From: Comamonas denitrificans
GTDB taxonomy: Bacteria > Pseudomonadota > Gammaproteobacteria > Burkholderiales > Burkholderiaceae_C
NCBI RefSeq assembly: GCF_017368815.1
Contig: NZ_JAFNME010000001.1
Location: 124,001 to 188,000 of the forward strand
DNA length: 64,000 nucleotides
Reading direction: 5' to 3'
Shown: positions 1-11,133 of the stretch, one piece after another
How the letters are laid out: every line of letters starts with the position of its first letter
Position numbering within the stretch: position 1 is the stretch's first letter
Position numbers and translations under genes: made by a program
The notes under the pieces: generated by a model
Databases searched by the model: none
Told to the model about the DNA's origin: nothing
What the model saw: the letters and a program-made list of their open reading frames with translations, nothing else

Positions 1-143
1 GAGGGGTGCAGGCCGGTTTTTTCACTGATTTCCTTCAGGGCAACGGGTTCTTCCTTGGCGGCCAGCACGTCGATGAGGGTGAACATGCGCTCCAATACTT
101 GGACGCTGGGTTTGTTGGGCGTTTCGTTGTCGTTTTTCTTCAT
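1..143 (-). CDS. IclR-family transcriptional regulator, N-terminal part (cut by window edge)
   Basis: The reading frame starts at an ATG at 143 and runs off the left edge; about 47 residues are visible. After a polar lead (MKKNDNETPNKPSVQVLERM) comes a segment with the pattern of the IclR winged-helix domain: VLERMFTLIDVLAAKEEP, then LKEISEKTGLHPS. The LKEISEKTGL part fits the recognition region that precedes the usual Ser/Thr-rich turn. IclR proteins usually bind next to catabolic operons and respond to small ligands. The ligand-binding half is outside the window, so the target is unknown. The family call is by motif and is fairly secure. Confidence 0.7.
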   Translation of the reverse strand, partial: MKKNDNETPNKPSVQVLERMFTLIDVLAAKEEPVALKEISEKTGLHP

Positions 144-201
144 GTGAAATAGAGAGGCAAATGGGCCGCATTCTAGCCCCGTGCTTGCCTTTGCCTTGCT
201 T

Positions 202-930
202 TCATTGCGGCTGGTGTGCTTGCCATTGTCCGTGGCGCAAAATTTCATGCGGATGAAAGTCTTGCTTGTAGCGCATCTTGGGGCTTTTTTCTATCCAGTA
301 GCCCAGGTACACATACGGCAGGTTCAGGCTGCGGGCCAGCTCGATTTGCCACAAGATGCCGTAGGTGCCGTAGCTGGCCTCAGGGTGGTCGGTTTCGTAG
401 AAGGTATAAACGGCAGAGAGGCCCTGGGTGAGCAGGTCAATGATGGAGACCATCACCAAAGCATTCTCGGCCCGGGGGTCGCGAAACTCGACCAGGCGGG
501 TTTCAATATGGCTATCCAGCAGAAACTGACGGTATTGCGCAACGCTGTCGTTGTCCATGCCGCCGCCGGGGTGGCGGGTTTTTTCATAGCGCTGGTACAG
601 GGCGTAATGCGCAGGGTTGTAGTGCAGCCGCTGGATGCTGGCCTCCAGGTGCCCGTGGCGCTGCCAAGTGCGGCGCTGGCTGCGGCTGGGCTGAAAGTGC
701 GCCACCACAACGCGCAGTGATTCGCATGCTTGGCACTGGGCGCAGTGCGGGCGGTAGGTGAAATTTCCGCTGCGGCGAAAGCCCTGCTCCATCAGGCTGG
801 AATAGACCGGGGTGGTAATCAGGTGATTGGGGGCAACGACCAGCGACCGGGCCTGCTGCGTGGGCAGGTAGCTGCAAGGGTATTCGGCGGTGGTGTACAG
901 CTGCAAGATGGGGTGAACAGGCTCAGTCAT
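202..930 (-). CDS. bpt: Aspartate/glutamate leucyltransferase (Bpt, arginyl-tRNA--protein transferase family)
   Basis: The product is 242 aa, the usual length for bacterial Bpt. It carries the family signatures: a Cys-rich N-terminal segment (YPCSYLP, then CAQCQACES) and a GNAT-like C-terminal half ([31 protein letters not shown]). Bpt transfers leucine from Leu-tRNA to N-terminal Asp or Glu, creating a degron for ClpS/ClpAP. The ATG at 930 overlaps the end of aat by 8 bases, so the two N-degron transferases are translationally coupled. The frame continues upstream of 930 but that part is the shadow of aat, so the MTEPVHP start is chosen. Confidence 0.95.
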   Translation of the reverse strand: MTEPVHPILQLYTTAEYPCSYLPTQQARSLVVAPNHLITTPVYSSLMEQGFRRSGNFTYRPHCAQCQACESLRVVVAHFQPSRSQRRTWQRHGHLEASIQRLHYNPAHYALYQRYEKTRHPGGGMDNDSVAQYRQFLLDSHIETRLVEFRDPRAENALVMVSIIDLLTQGLSAVYTFYETDHPEASYGTYGILWQIELARSLNLPYVYLGYWIEKSPKMRYKQDFHPHEILRHGQWQAHQPQ

Positions 931-1681
931 AGGTGGGCAGGCCAAGCGTAGCCCATAAATGGGGCGAAAACTGCCAATGCATCGCGGGATAGGTTTGCTG
1001 GGCTTGGGCCACTTGCAAAAAATCATCCCGGGGCATTTCTGCTGCACCGAGCGAGGCCAGATGCCGGGTGGCTTGCTGGCAGTCGATTTGCACCACGCCT
1101 GCACTGCGGCACAGGGCCACCAGGGCTGCCAGGGCGATTTTGGAGGCATCGCGCTGGTGGGCGAACATGGATTCGCCATACACCGCCCGGCCCAGGGCGA
1201 CGCAGTACAAACCGCCGACCAGTTCCCCGCCAATCCAGGTTTCCACGCTGTGCGCCAAGCCTTGGGCGTGCAAGTCGCAATAGGCATCGATGATGCTGGG
1301 CACGATCCAGGTGCCGTCTTGCCCTGGGCGTGGGGTGGCGGCGCAGTGCTGCATGACTTGGCGAAAGCTGTGATCGATGCGAATGCTGCAGCGTGGGTTG
1401 CGCTGAAAATTTTTCAGCGTCTGGCGCAGTGAGCGGTGCAGGCGAAAGCGTTCTACCTGCAGCACCATGCGCGGGTCGGGCGACCACCACAGCGGTGGCT
1501 GGCCCGGGCTGAACCAGGGAAAAATACCTTGTTGGTAAGCCGCTTGCAGATGGGGTGCGTCCACCACAGCACCTGCCGCCAGCAGGCCGGGCAAGGGGCT
1601 GTCCTGGCCCCAAGCGGTGCTGACCGGGGGGAAGGGGTCGTGTGGGGTGAGCCAGGGCAGGGGGGGAGGTGCGGTCGTCAC
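923..1681 (-). CDS. aat: Leucyl/phenylalanyl-tRNA--protein transferase
   Basis: This is the second N-degron transferase. It adds Leu or Phe to proteins with N-terminal Lys or Arg for ClpS/ClpAP degradation. Family motifs are clear: [58 protein letters not shown] and IDCQQ. The first in-frame ATG (1717) lies inside the tRNA terminator hairpin, and the residues after it (MPICLAFFIIP) do not look like Aat. The GTG at 1681 (product starting [13 protein letters not shown], 252 aa) is therefore preferred, although no strong ribosome binding site supports it. The gene overlaps bpt by 8 bases. Confidence 0.93.
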   Translation of the reverse strand: MTTAPPPLPWLTPHDPFPPVSTAWGQDSPLPGLLAAGAVVDAPHLQAAYQQGIFPWFSPGQPPLWWSPDPRMVLQVERFRLHRSLRQTLKNFQRNPRCSIRIDHSFRQVMQHCAATPRPGQDGTWIVPSIIDAYCDLHAQGLAHSVETWIGGELVGGLYCVALGRAVYGESMFAHQRDASKIALAALVALCRSAGVVQIDCQQATRHLASLGAAEMPRDDFLQVAQAQQTYPAMHWQFSPHLWATLGLPTYD

Positions 1682-1693
1682 GGCGGGAATAAT

Positions 1694-1726
1694 AAAAAAA
1701 GCCAGACAAATTGGCATCTGTCTGGC
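1694..1726 (-). terminator. Rho-independent terminator after the tRNA-Asn genes
   Basis: On the minus strand a perfect 8-bp stem (GCCAGACA / TGTCTGGC, 10-nt loop) is followed by seven T residues. It starts 8 bases after the CCA end of the proximal tRNA, as expected for the end of the tRNA transcript. It also sits across the upstream ATG of aat, arguing against that ATG as a start. Confidence 0.85.
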
Positions 1727-1733
1727 TTTATTT

Positions 1734-1809
1734 TGGCTCCCCGACCTGGGCTCGAACCAGGGACCTGCGGATTAACAGTCCGTCGCTCTACCGACTGAGC
1801 TATCAGGGA
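1734..1809 (-). tRNA. tRNA-Asn (GTT), copy 2
   Basis: A 76-nt cloverleaf on the minus strand begins TCCCTGATAGCTCAGTCGG and ends in encoded CCA. The anticodon loop CTGTTAA gives anticodon GTT (asparagine), and GGTTCGAGCC forms the T arm. It is identical to the copy 27 bases upstream in transcription, and a terminator follows it. Confidence 0.97.
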
Positions 1810-1836
1810 ATATTCGGTAACTATCTATTTAAATTT

Positions 1837-1912
1837 TGGCTCCCCGACCTGGGCTCGAACCAGGGACCTGCGGATTAACAGTCCGTCGCTCTACCGACTG
1901 AGCTATCAGGGA
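1837..1912 (-). tRNA. tRNA-Asn (GTT), copy 1
   Basis: A 76-nt tRNA identical in sequence to the gene at 1734-1809, with anticodon GTT and encoded CCA. The two are separated by a 27-nt AT-rich spacer (about 1810-1836) and are probably co-transcribed as a tandem pair. The promoter should lie around 1915-1960. Confidence 0.97.
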
Positions 1913-1968
1913 AGAGCCGCGATTATAGGCATGGAATTTTGGCTTTCGCAACAAAGTGGGGAAATTTT

Positions 1969-3051
1969 TTAATTTTTTGCGGTTGCTGTGGGTGGCTCGG
2001 GTCTGCGCCACAGCCACAGCAGCACGCCGGCCATGCAGCTGCTGGCCAGCATGGGGGCCCACCAGGGCTGGGCCAGCCACCACAAGATGGCGGCGCTCAA
2101 CGCCATGGTGATGGCCGCGCTGTATTTGGCGCGGCGGCTGACGTAGCCGCCGGCCTCCCAGTTGCGCAGCATGGGGCCAAACAGTTTGTGGCGGTGCAGC
2201 CAGGCATGGATGCGTGGGCTGCTGCGGGCGGCGGCCCAACTGGCCATCAAGATAAAGACGGTGGTGGGCAGGCCCGGCAGAAAGACACCGACAATGCCCA
2301 GGCCCAGGCACAGCAGTGCAAAAAAACGTAGCACCCACCGCATGATGGAGCTAGGGTGGTTGGTGCTAGCCGGTACAGATTGTTGTGGGGCTTGCGGTAA
2401 GCGCACTGTTTTTTTTGGGCGCGGCGGTTTGCTGGGGGGCAGCGGGGGCTGCTGCGCCTGCCAGGCGGGCAAGGCGGCGTGGATGAGCGCGGGGGCGTGG
2501 GCATCGTTGGCGGCGTAGCGCACTTGCGCCGGGCTGAGTGTTGGCGCGGCCCAGTTGCTGGTGCTGGTGCGTTTGGATTTGCTAAAGCTGCGCTGCAATA
2601 CGATGGCCATGGCGGCGCGCACGCCGGTGTTGTGGCCAAAGCCGTGGTGGCGAAAGACTTTGTCCAGGTCCAGCACGTTGGCCGGTTGTACGCCCAGGCG
2701 CTGGGGCAGGGTGCGCAAATCGTTGTCCAGGCCGAAGCCGACTTTGGTGATGTGGGGCGCGGCCAGTACCTCGCGGGCCAGCGCCAGGGCCTGGGGGTGG
2801 CGCAGTTGCAGCACCCAGGCCGCGCGGGGTGTGGCCAGTTGCACGATGTGGGGGCCATCGTCGTGCTGGTCGGCGCGGAAGATGGGCTTGCTCTCGGTAT
2901 CAAAGCCCAGGGCGCTGGCGGCGAGCAAGGCGGCGCGGGCTTGCGCCCATTCTGCGGCCGTGGCCGGCACCTGGATGGCGCTGTCTGGCAGGGGGGTCCA
3001 GGGCGGGAGCAGGGCGCTGTCGGCCTTGCTGGGGGCAGTGCGGCGCGGCAT
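1969..3051 (-). CDS. RNase D-like 3'-5' exonuclease domain fused to a DUF454 (YbaN-type) membrane domain
   Basis: The protein is 360 aa. Residues about 25-200 form a DEDDy exonuclease domain: GFDTES supplies the first Asp and Glu, GFGLDNDL the next Asp, and YAANDA the Tyr and Asp of motif III. A Pro/Lys-rich linker (about 205-235) leads to MRWVLRFFALLCLGLGIVG at about residue 237. From there the sequence matches DUF454 proteins (VGVFLPGLPTTVFILMA, then a second hydrophobic pair near the C terminus). No stop separates the two parts, and no Shine-Dalgarno precedes the internal ATG at 2343. A true fusion that anchors an exonuclease to the inner membrane is the simplest reading; internal initiation giving a separate DUF454 protein is possible. 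Confidence 0.8.
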   Translation of the reverse strand: MPRRTAPSKADSALLPPWTPLPDSAIQVPATAAEWAQARAALLAASALGFDTESKPIFRADQHDDGPHIVQLATPRAAWVLQLRHPQALALAREVLAAPHITKVGFGLDNDLRTLPQRLGVQPANVLDLDKVFRHHGFGHNTGVRAAMAIVLQRSFSKSKRTSTSNWAAPTLSPAQVRYAANDAHAPALIHAALPAWQAQQPPLPPSKPPRPKKTVRLPQAPQQSVPASTNHPSSIMRWVLRFFALLCLGLGIVGVFLPGLPTTVFILMASWAAARSSPRIHAWLHRHKLFGPMLRNWEAGGYVSRRAKYSAAITMALSAAILWWLAQPWWAPMLASSCMAGVLLWLWRRPEPPTATAKN

Positions 3052-3064
3052 GGGTTTCTTTGAT

Positions 3065-3092
3065 TCGATAGCTTCTAGCGCTTTTATTTATT
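3065..3092. repeat. AT-rich dispersed palindrome fragment (AGCTnnTAGCGCTT family)
   Basis: The 72-bp gap between rlhA and the exonuclease gene is AT-rich and contains GATAGCTTCTAGCGCTTTTA. This core recurs in variant form near 17944, 18018, 22450, 24030 and 27085. The copy here is a single arm followed by T-rich sequence. Confidence 0.5.
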
Positions 3093-3123
3093 GGACTTAT
3101 TGGGCTTTTGGCCTTTTTTCTAT

Positions 3124-6363
<3,240 letters not shown>

Positions 6364-6395
6364 TTTTTCAATGGCCTTTGGGCCTGCCCTCTACC

Positions 6396-7427
6396 GTGTC
6401 TTCTCACCATCCTGCCCACGATTCCCAGCATGGCCATGACCATGCGCATTCCCACCACCACCCCCAAGCGTGTGACTGCCCCCACCACCACCCCACGGGC
6501 ACACGGCATATTTATGTGTACGCACCGTCTGGGGTGATTCGTGACAAGGCCGCGTTTCGGCGCGGGGTGCGCCGCCTGGAGGCCATGGGCCATTGCGTTG
6601 AGGTGGATGCCGATGCCCTGGCCCGTGACCAACGCTTTGCCGGTGACGATGCCACGCGCCTGGCCGCCCTGCACCGTGCCGCCGCCAGTGGGGCCGACGT
6701 GGCGCTGATGGCCCGGGGCGGTTATGGCCTGACGCGCTTGTTGCCCGCCATTGATTACGCCGCCGTGGCCAAGGCCGTCAGCCAAGGCACGCAGTTTGTG
6801 GGCATGAGTGATTTCACCGCCTTGCAAAACGCCTTGTTGGCACAGACCGGGGCGGTGAGTTGGGCCGGGCCGCTGTTGTGCGCCGACTTTGGTGCCAAAG
6901 ATGGGGTGGATGAGATCTGCCAGGCCTTTTTTGAAGACCTGCTGTGCGGCCAGGGCGAGGGCGCAGGCTGGCGGCTGCCCAAAGAGCGCGGCGCGGCCAC
7001 GGCGCAGCCCGAGGGGGTGGACATTCCTGGTGCGGCGATTTTGTGGGGCAGCAATTTGGCGGTGCTGGTGTCCTTGCTGGGCACGCCTTACTTTCCGCAG
7101 ATTGACGGCGGGATTTTGTTCTTAGAAGACGTGGGCGAACACCCCTACCGCATCGAGCGCATGCTCACCCAGCTGCTGCATGCCGGGGTGCTGGCGCGGC
7201 AAAAGGCGATTGTGTTGGGCCAGTTCACCGACTACAGCCTGAGCCGCCACGATGCCGGTTTCAAGCTGCAAACCGTGGTGGACCGGCTGCGCGGACAAGT
7301 GGCCTGCCCGGTGCTGACTGGCCTGCCGTTTGGCCATGTGCCCACCAAGGTGCTGCTGCCGGTCGGGGCCACGGTGTCGCTGTCGGTTCAGGGGCGGGAG
7401 GCGCTGCTCTACTGGGGGCATGTGTAA
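6396..7427 (+). CDS. ldcA: LD-carboxypeptidase (muramoyltetrapeptide carboxypeptidase, S66 family) with His-rich N terminus
   Basis: The product is 343 aa from a GTG at 6396. The S66 fold is clear: HIYVYAPSGVI at the N terminus, ARGGYGLTRLLPAID, VGMSDFTALQ with the nucleophile Ser (about residue 138), GGILFLEDVGEHPYRIERM with the Glu, and GLPFGH with the His. It removes the terminal D-Ala from murein tetrapeptides during cytosolic peptidoglycan recycling. Before the catalytic domain sits an unusual stretch of about 30 residues rich in His, Asp and Cys (HDSQHGHDHAHSHHH, then CDCPHHH), suggesting metal binding. The GTG (MSSHHPAHD) is chosen because the upstream frame overlaps tadA. A solo transposon-like end sits right after the stop. 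Confidence 0.88.
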   Translation: MSSHHPAHDSQHGHDHAHSHHHPQACDCPHHHPTGTRHIYVYAPSGVIRDKAAFRRGVRRLEAMGHCVEVDADALARDQRFAGDDATRLAALHRAAASGADVALMARGGYGLTRLLPAIDYAAVAKAVSQGTQFVGMSDFTALQNALLAQTGAVSWAGPLLCADFGAKDGVDEICQAFFEDLLCGQGEGAGWRLPKERGAATAQPEGVDIPGAAILWGSNLAVLVSLLGTPYFPQIDGGILFLEDVGEHPYRIERMLTQLLHAGVLARQKAIVLGQFTDYSLSRHDAGFKLQTVVDRLRGQVACPVLTGLPFGHVPTKVLLPVGATVSLSVQGREALLYWGHV

Positions 7428-7447
7428 GATCATGAACACGTTCTAAG
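7427..7447. repeat. Solo terminal repeat of the element at 25372-25539
   Basis: The sequence AGATCATGAACACGTTCTAA(G) directly after the ldcA stop codon equals the right terminal repeat of the 168-bp element downstream of the PII gene, base for base. No left arm is visible here, so this is a lone end. The following 7448-7646 region is AT-rich leader and promoter sequence for the bcs operon; a TTGACG hexamer at 7543-7548 is a candidate -35 element, but no clear -10 was found. Confidence 0.65.
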
Positions 7448-7646
7448 CGGGTTTGTTGAAGGCAGCAGCATGCGTGGCCACGGTAAATTCATCATAGTTA
7501 ATATTTAATAGGCTTCCATTTTTAAAAAAAATTAACAATCTATTGACGCTTGCCAATGTTAGAGTTTTGTTACTTGCTGAAATGCAATGAAGTGGGCTTG
7601 GTGGTGTGCCCTTTCAGCGGTACAGAACAATGCATATAAAGCAAAA

Positions 7647-9956
7647 ATGGCTATGAAACAAAGAGATAGTTTGTGGGGGCTGCGCTTAGGTGTGGGGGCT
7701 GTGCTTGGCGCGTTATCGCTACAGACAGTGTCGCAAGAGGCCGTGCCGGTGTCCGATATTGGCGCTGCGCGGGTTCAACAGGCGGCGCAGGGGCAGCCGC
7801 CGCTGCCCGTCTCGCACTGGCGGCCACGGTTGCAGGATTTGGGGCTGGGCGGTGTGGTGCGCTTGCGCGGTACGCAAAGCGAGGTCAGCGTGGGCCTGGG
7901 TATTCGCCGCGATGAGCAGGTGGAGCTGGCCCGTTTGCGTTTGCAATTTACCCTCTCCCCGGCGCTGCTGGCCGATTTGTCGCACCTGAAGGTGTCGTTC
8001 AACGACCAGCTGATCCAGACCATTGTGTTGCCCAAAGAGCGCTTGGGCCTGATGCACCAGGTGGAGCTGGACATTCCCCCGGCCTACTTTGCCGATTACA
8101 ACCGTTTGCAGTTTCAGTTCATCGGGCACTACACCCTGGAATGTGAGGATCAGGAGCATTCCAGCCTGTGGGCCGAAATCAGTGGCCAAAGTCGGCTGGA
8201 TCTGACGCTGCGCCGCCTGCCCTTGAAAACGGACTTGGCCTTGCTGCCAGCACCGTTTTTTGATCCCCGTGATAGCCGCCCGGTGCAGGTGCCAATTGTG
8301 TACGCGGCCCGCCCCAACCAGGGCGAGCTCAAAGCCGCTGGCACCGTGGCGGGCTGGTTGGGGGCGTTGGCTGCGTACCGGGGCACCGAGCTGTCGGTGC
8401 TGGAAAATGAGTTGCCCCTGCGCTCGGCGATTGTGATTGCCACCAATGCCCACCGCCCTGACTTTTTGCACGACCTCCCGCCTGTAGAGCAGCCTACCTT
8501 GAGCATGGTGGATCACCCCCTGGTGCCGGGGACGCAACTGCTGCTGGTCTTGGGCAAGGATGAGGCGCAGGTGGAGCAAGCGGCCCAGGTGTTGGCGCTG
8601 GGCAAAGCCGCTTTGTCCGGGCGCAGTTTGCAGGTGACGCAATTTGAATTTCCTGCGCTGCGGGCAGCCTACGATGCCCCGCGCTGGATTTCCTCAAAGC
8701 GTGTGGTGCCGCTGGGGGAGTTGGTGGAGCGCCCTGAAGAGTTGCAATTGCGTGGCACCACCCTGTACGACACGATTCGCATTAACGCCCGCATGGCCCC
8801 AGACTTATTTACCTGGAATGCCAAAGGCGTGCCCCTGCAGTTGCAGTACCGGTACACGCCGACCCCGCTGTCGGATCGGGGAGCGTTGAATGTGGCACTC
8901 AATGACCAGTTTTTGCGCTCTTACCGCCTGTACGCCAGTGGGGACAGCCAGGGCAAGGTCAGCGCCCTGCTGCCCTTGGTGGAGGATTCCCCAGGCCAGA
9001 CCCGCTCGAATATGAAGATTCCGGCCTTCATGGTGGGTGGCGACAACCAAATGCAATTTACCTTTGCCATCCCGCCAGCAGACTTGGGGCGCTGCCGCGC
9101 CACCCAGCCGGTGGAATTGCGGGCGGCGCTGGATCCGCAATCGACCATCGACCTCACCGGGTTTGATCACTACATCGCCATGCCCAATTTGGCCGCGTTT
9201 GCCAATACCGGCTTTCCGTTTACCAAGTACGCCGATTTGGCCCAGACCGCAATTGTGCTGCCCAGCCAGCCCACGGTGGCCGATGTGCAAACCTACTTGG
9301 CCGCCGTGGCCCGCATGGCCGCTTCTACGGGCTATGCGGGAACGCGCTTTGCCTTGCTCTCCAGCGACAGCATTGACCAGGCCAAAGACCGCGATATTTT
9401 GCTGATCACCCATGGGGAGCAAGACAGCGTGTTGCAGCAATGGCAGGCCGATCTGCCTGCGCTGCTGGCAGCGGGCCAGCGCTCGGTGCAACCCCTGGCG
9501 CGGGGCTTGAACCGGTTTAATGAGCTGTTTCGCCTGGGGGAAGGAGCCCCCACAAAAGTGGCTGCTGGGATGACCACCCTGGAAGGCGATGGGCCATTGG
9601 CGGCGGTGGTTGGGCTGCAATCGCCCTTTACCAAAGGGCGCAGTGTGGTGGCCTTGACCGCGACGAATGCCCAGGCCATGGATTGGGTCGGCAAAGGGCT
9701 GACCGAGCGCGGCCGGTTGGAGCAGTTGCACGGTGATTTGAGCCTGCTGCGCGGCGATGTGGTCGAGAGCTTTCGCATCAACCCGGTGTATTACGTGGGG
9801 GATTTGCCTTGGTACAAATGGGCGTGGTTCCATCTGCACAGCCACCCCTTCTTATTGGCGGCGCTGGGTATTTTTGCCGGCTTGGTCGTCACCTTGATAG
9901 CCTACGGCAGCTTGCGGGCCATGGCCCGTCGCCGTCTGGAGCGTGATGATGCTTAA
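7647..9956 (+). CDS. bcsB: Cellulose synthase regulatory/periplasmic subunit BcsB
   Basis: About 769 aa with an N-terminal hydrophobic export signal, a long periplasmic region of alternating carbohydrate-binding-like and flavodoxin-like domains, and a single C-terminal membrane helix (HPFLLAALGIFAGLVVTLIA) followed by Arg-rich residues. Family hallmarks include LKVSFNDQLIQTI, LQFQFIGHYTLECED and GDNQMQFTFAIPP with the conserved Cys of LGRC. BcsB forms the inner-membrane synthase complex with BcsA and guides the glucan across the periplasm. It is first in the operon. ATGs at 7587, 7647 and 7653 are all possible; 7647 is an estimate, as no strong ribosome binding site decides it. Confidence 0.92.
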   Translation: MAMKQRDSLWGLRLGVGAVLGALSLQTVSQEAVPVSDIGAARVQQAAQGQPPLPVSHWRPRLQDLGLGGVVRLRGTQSEVSVGLGIRRDEQVELARLRLQFTLSPALLADLSHLKVSFNDQLIQTIVLPKERLGLMHQVELDIPPAYFADYNRLQFQFIGHYTLECEDQEHSSLWAEISGQSRLDLTLRRLPLKTDLALLPAPFFDPRDSRPVQVPIVYAARPNQGELKAAGTVAGWLGALAAYRGTELSVLENELPLRSAIVIATNAHRPDFLHDLPPVEQPTLSMVDHPLVPGTQLLLVLGKDEAQVEQAAQVLALGKAALSGRSLQVTQFEFPALRAAYDAPRWISSKRVVPLGELVERPEELQLRGTTLYDTIRINARMAPDLFTWNAKGVPLQLQYRYTPTPLSDRGALNVALNDQFLRSYRLYASGDSQGKVSALLPLVEDSPGQTRSNMKIPAFMVGGDNQMQFTFAIPPADLGRCRATQPVELRAALDPQSTIDLTGFDHYIAMPNLAAFANTGFPFTKYADLAQTAIVLPSQPTVADVQTYLAAVARMAASTGYAGTRFALLSSDSIDQAKDRDILLITHGEQDSVLQQWQADLPALLAAGQRSVQPLARGLNRFNELFRLGEGAPTKVAAGMTTLEGDGPLAAVVGLQSPFTKGRSVVALTATNAQAMDWVGKGLTERGRLEQLHGDLSLLRGDVVESFRINPVYYVGDLPWYKWAWFHLHSHPFLLAALGIFAGLVVTLIAYGSLRAMARRRLERDDA

Positions 9957-11133
9957 GACCGGGGCCCGCAGCCATCCATCGCGCCGTGTGCTGTTGCAAC
10001 ACACGCTATTGCTCAGTGCGCTGGGCTGGCCCGCCCTGGCTGGGGCCAGCCCCAAGCCATCCGCACAGCGGGCGGGGGCCTGGGCGGATTGGGACACCTT
10101 TGCCCAACGCTTTTTGCAACCCGATGGCCGGGTGCTGGCCAATGCGCAAGGGCAAACCCACTCTGAGGCGCAAAGCTACGCCTTGATGTTTGCCCTGATT
10201 GCCAATGACCGCCCCCGGTTCAAAAGCATCCTGCGCTGGACAGAAGACAACCTGTGCGCCGGGGATGTGACCACCCGCCTGCCTGCCTGGCTCTGGGGCC
10301 AACAAGACGATGGCCAGTGGGGCGTGCTGGACAGCAATGCCGCCTCGGATGCCGATGTCTGGATTGCTTACGCCTTGATTGAGGCTGGGCGGCTGTGGAA
10401 TGTGCGCCGCTACCGCGCGCTGGGCCGCAGCTTGGCGCAGCGCATTTTGGCCGAAGAAACCGCCGACCTGCCCGGCCTGGGCCACACCCTGTTACCCGGC
10501 CCCGTGGGTTTTGTGGTGGAGGCCGGGCAACGCTGGCGGCTCAACCCCAGCTACTTGCCGCTGCAGGCGCTGCGCCGCTTGGCCGCGGTGGCCCCAGCGC
10601 AGACGGCGGCGCAGTGGCAATCCTTGCTGCACAGCAGCCAGCGGGTGCTTATCGAATCCGCCCCCCGAGGGTTTGCACCCGATTGGGTGCTGTACGCCGC
10701 AGATCAGGGCTTTGTGCCCGACCACCAAGGCGAGCAGCAAGCCCTGGGCGCGTACAACGCCATCCGGGTGTATTTATGGGCCGGCATGCTGGCCCCGCAA
10801 GATCCGGCCCATGCGCCGCTGCTGCAAGCCTTGGCCCCCATGGTCGAGCGGGTCGCTGCCTTGGGCTACCCGCCAGAGATGGTCGATAGCGTCACCGGCG
10901 TGGTGCAAGGCGCTGGCGGTGGGGGCTTTGCCGCTGCTTTGCTGCCCTTGCTGCAGGCCGCGCAAGCGACGCAGGCGCTAGCGGCGCAGCAACAGTATGT
11001 GGCAGACCACCCGCCCCAGCCCGATGCCTATTACGGCGGCTGCCTCATGCTGTGGGGCCAAGGCTGGATGCAGGGCCGCTACCGCTTTGCTGCGGATGGC
11101 CAGCTGCTGGTGCCCTGGGGAGACCCCGCATGA
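9946..11133 (+). CDS. bcsZ: Endo-beta-1,4-glucanase BcsZ (GH8)
   Basis: About 395 aa with a signal peptide (RRVLLQHTLLLSALGWPALAGA). GH8 features follow: WADWDTFAQRF, a QTHSEAQSYALMFALI segment carrying the conserved Glu acid, LRWTEDNL, and SNAASDADVWIAYALIEAG with the Asp-rich motif. Periplasmic BcsZ trims cellulose and is needed for normal polymer export. The ATG overlaps the end of bcsB and the stop overlaps the bcsC start, so translation is coupled. ATGs at 9946 and 9949 are equivalent candidates. Confidence 0.92.
   Translation: MMLKTGARSHPSRRVLLQHTLLLSALGWPALAGASPKPSAQRAGAWADWDTFAQRFLQPDGRVLANAQGQTHSEAQSYALMFALIANDRPRFKSILRWTEDNLCAGDVTTRLPAWLWGQQDDGQWGVLDSNAASDADVWIAYALIEAGRLWNVRRYRALGRSLAQRILAEETADLPGLGHTLLPGPVGFVVEAGQRWRLNPSYLPLQALRRLAAVAPAQTAAQWQSLLHSSQRVLIESAPRGFAPDWVLYAADQGFVPDHQGEQQALGAYNAIRVYLWAGMLAPQDPAHAPLLQALAPMVERVAALGYPPEMVDSVTGVVQGAGGGGFAAALLPLLQAAQATQALAAQQQYVADHPPQPDAYYGGCLMLWGQGWMQGRYRFAADGQLLVPWGDPA

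Noticed and set aside
923-1717. Start of aat at the ATG 1717
   Set aside because: The ATG lies in the stem-loop of the tRNA terminator and the first 12 residues do not resemble Aat; the GTG at 1681 is preferred.
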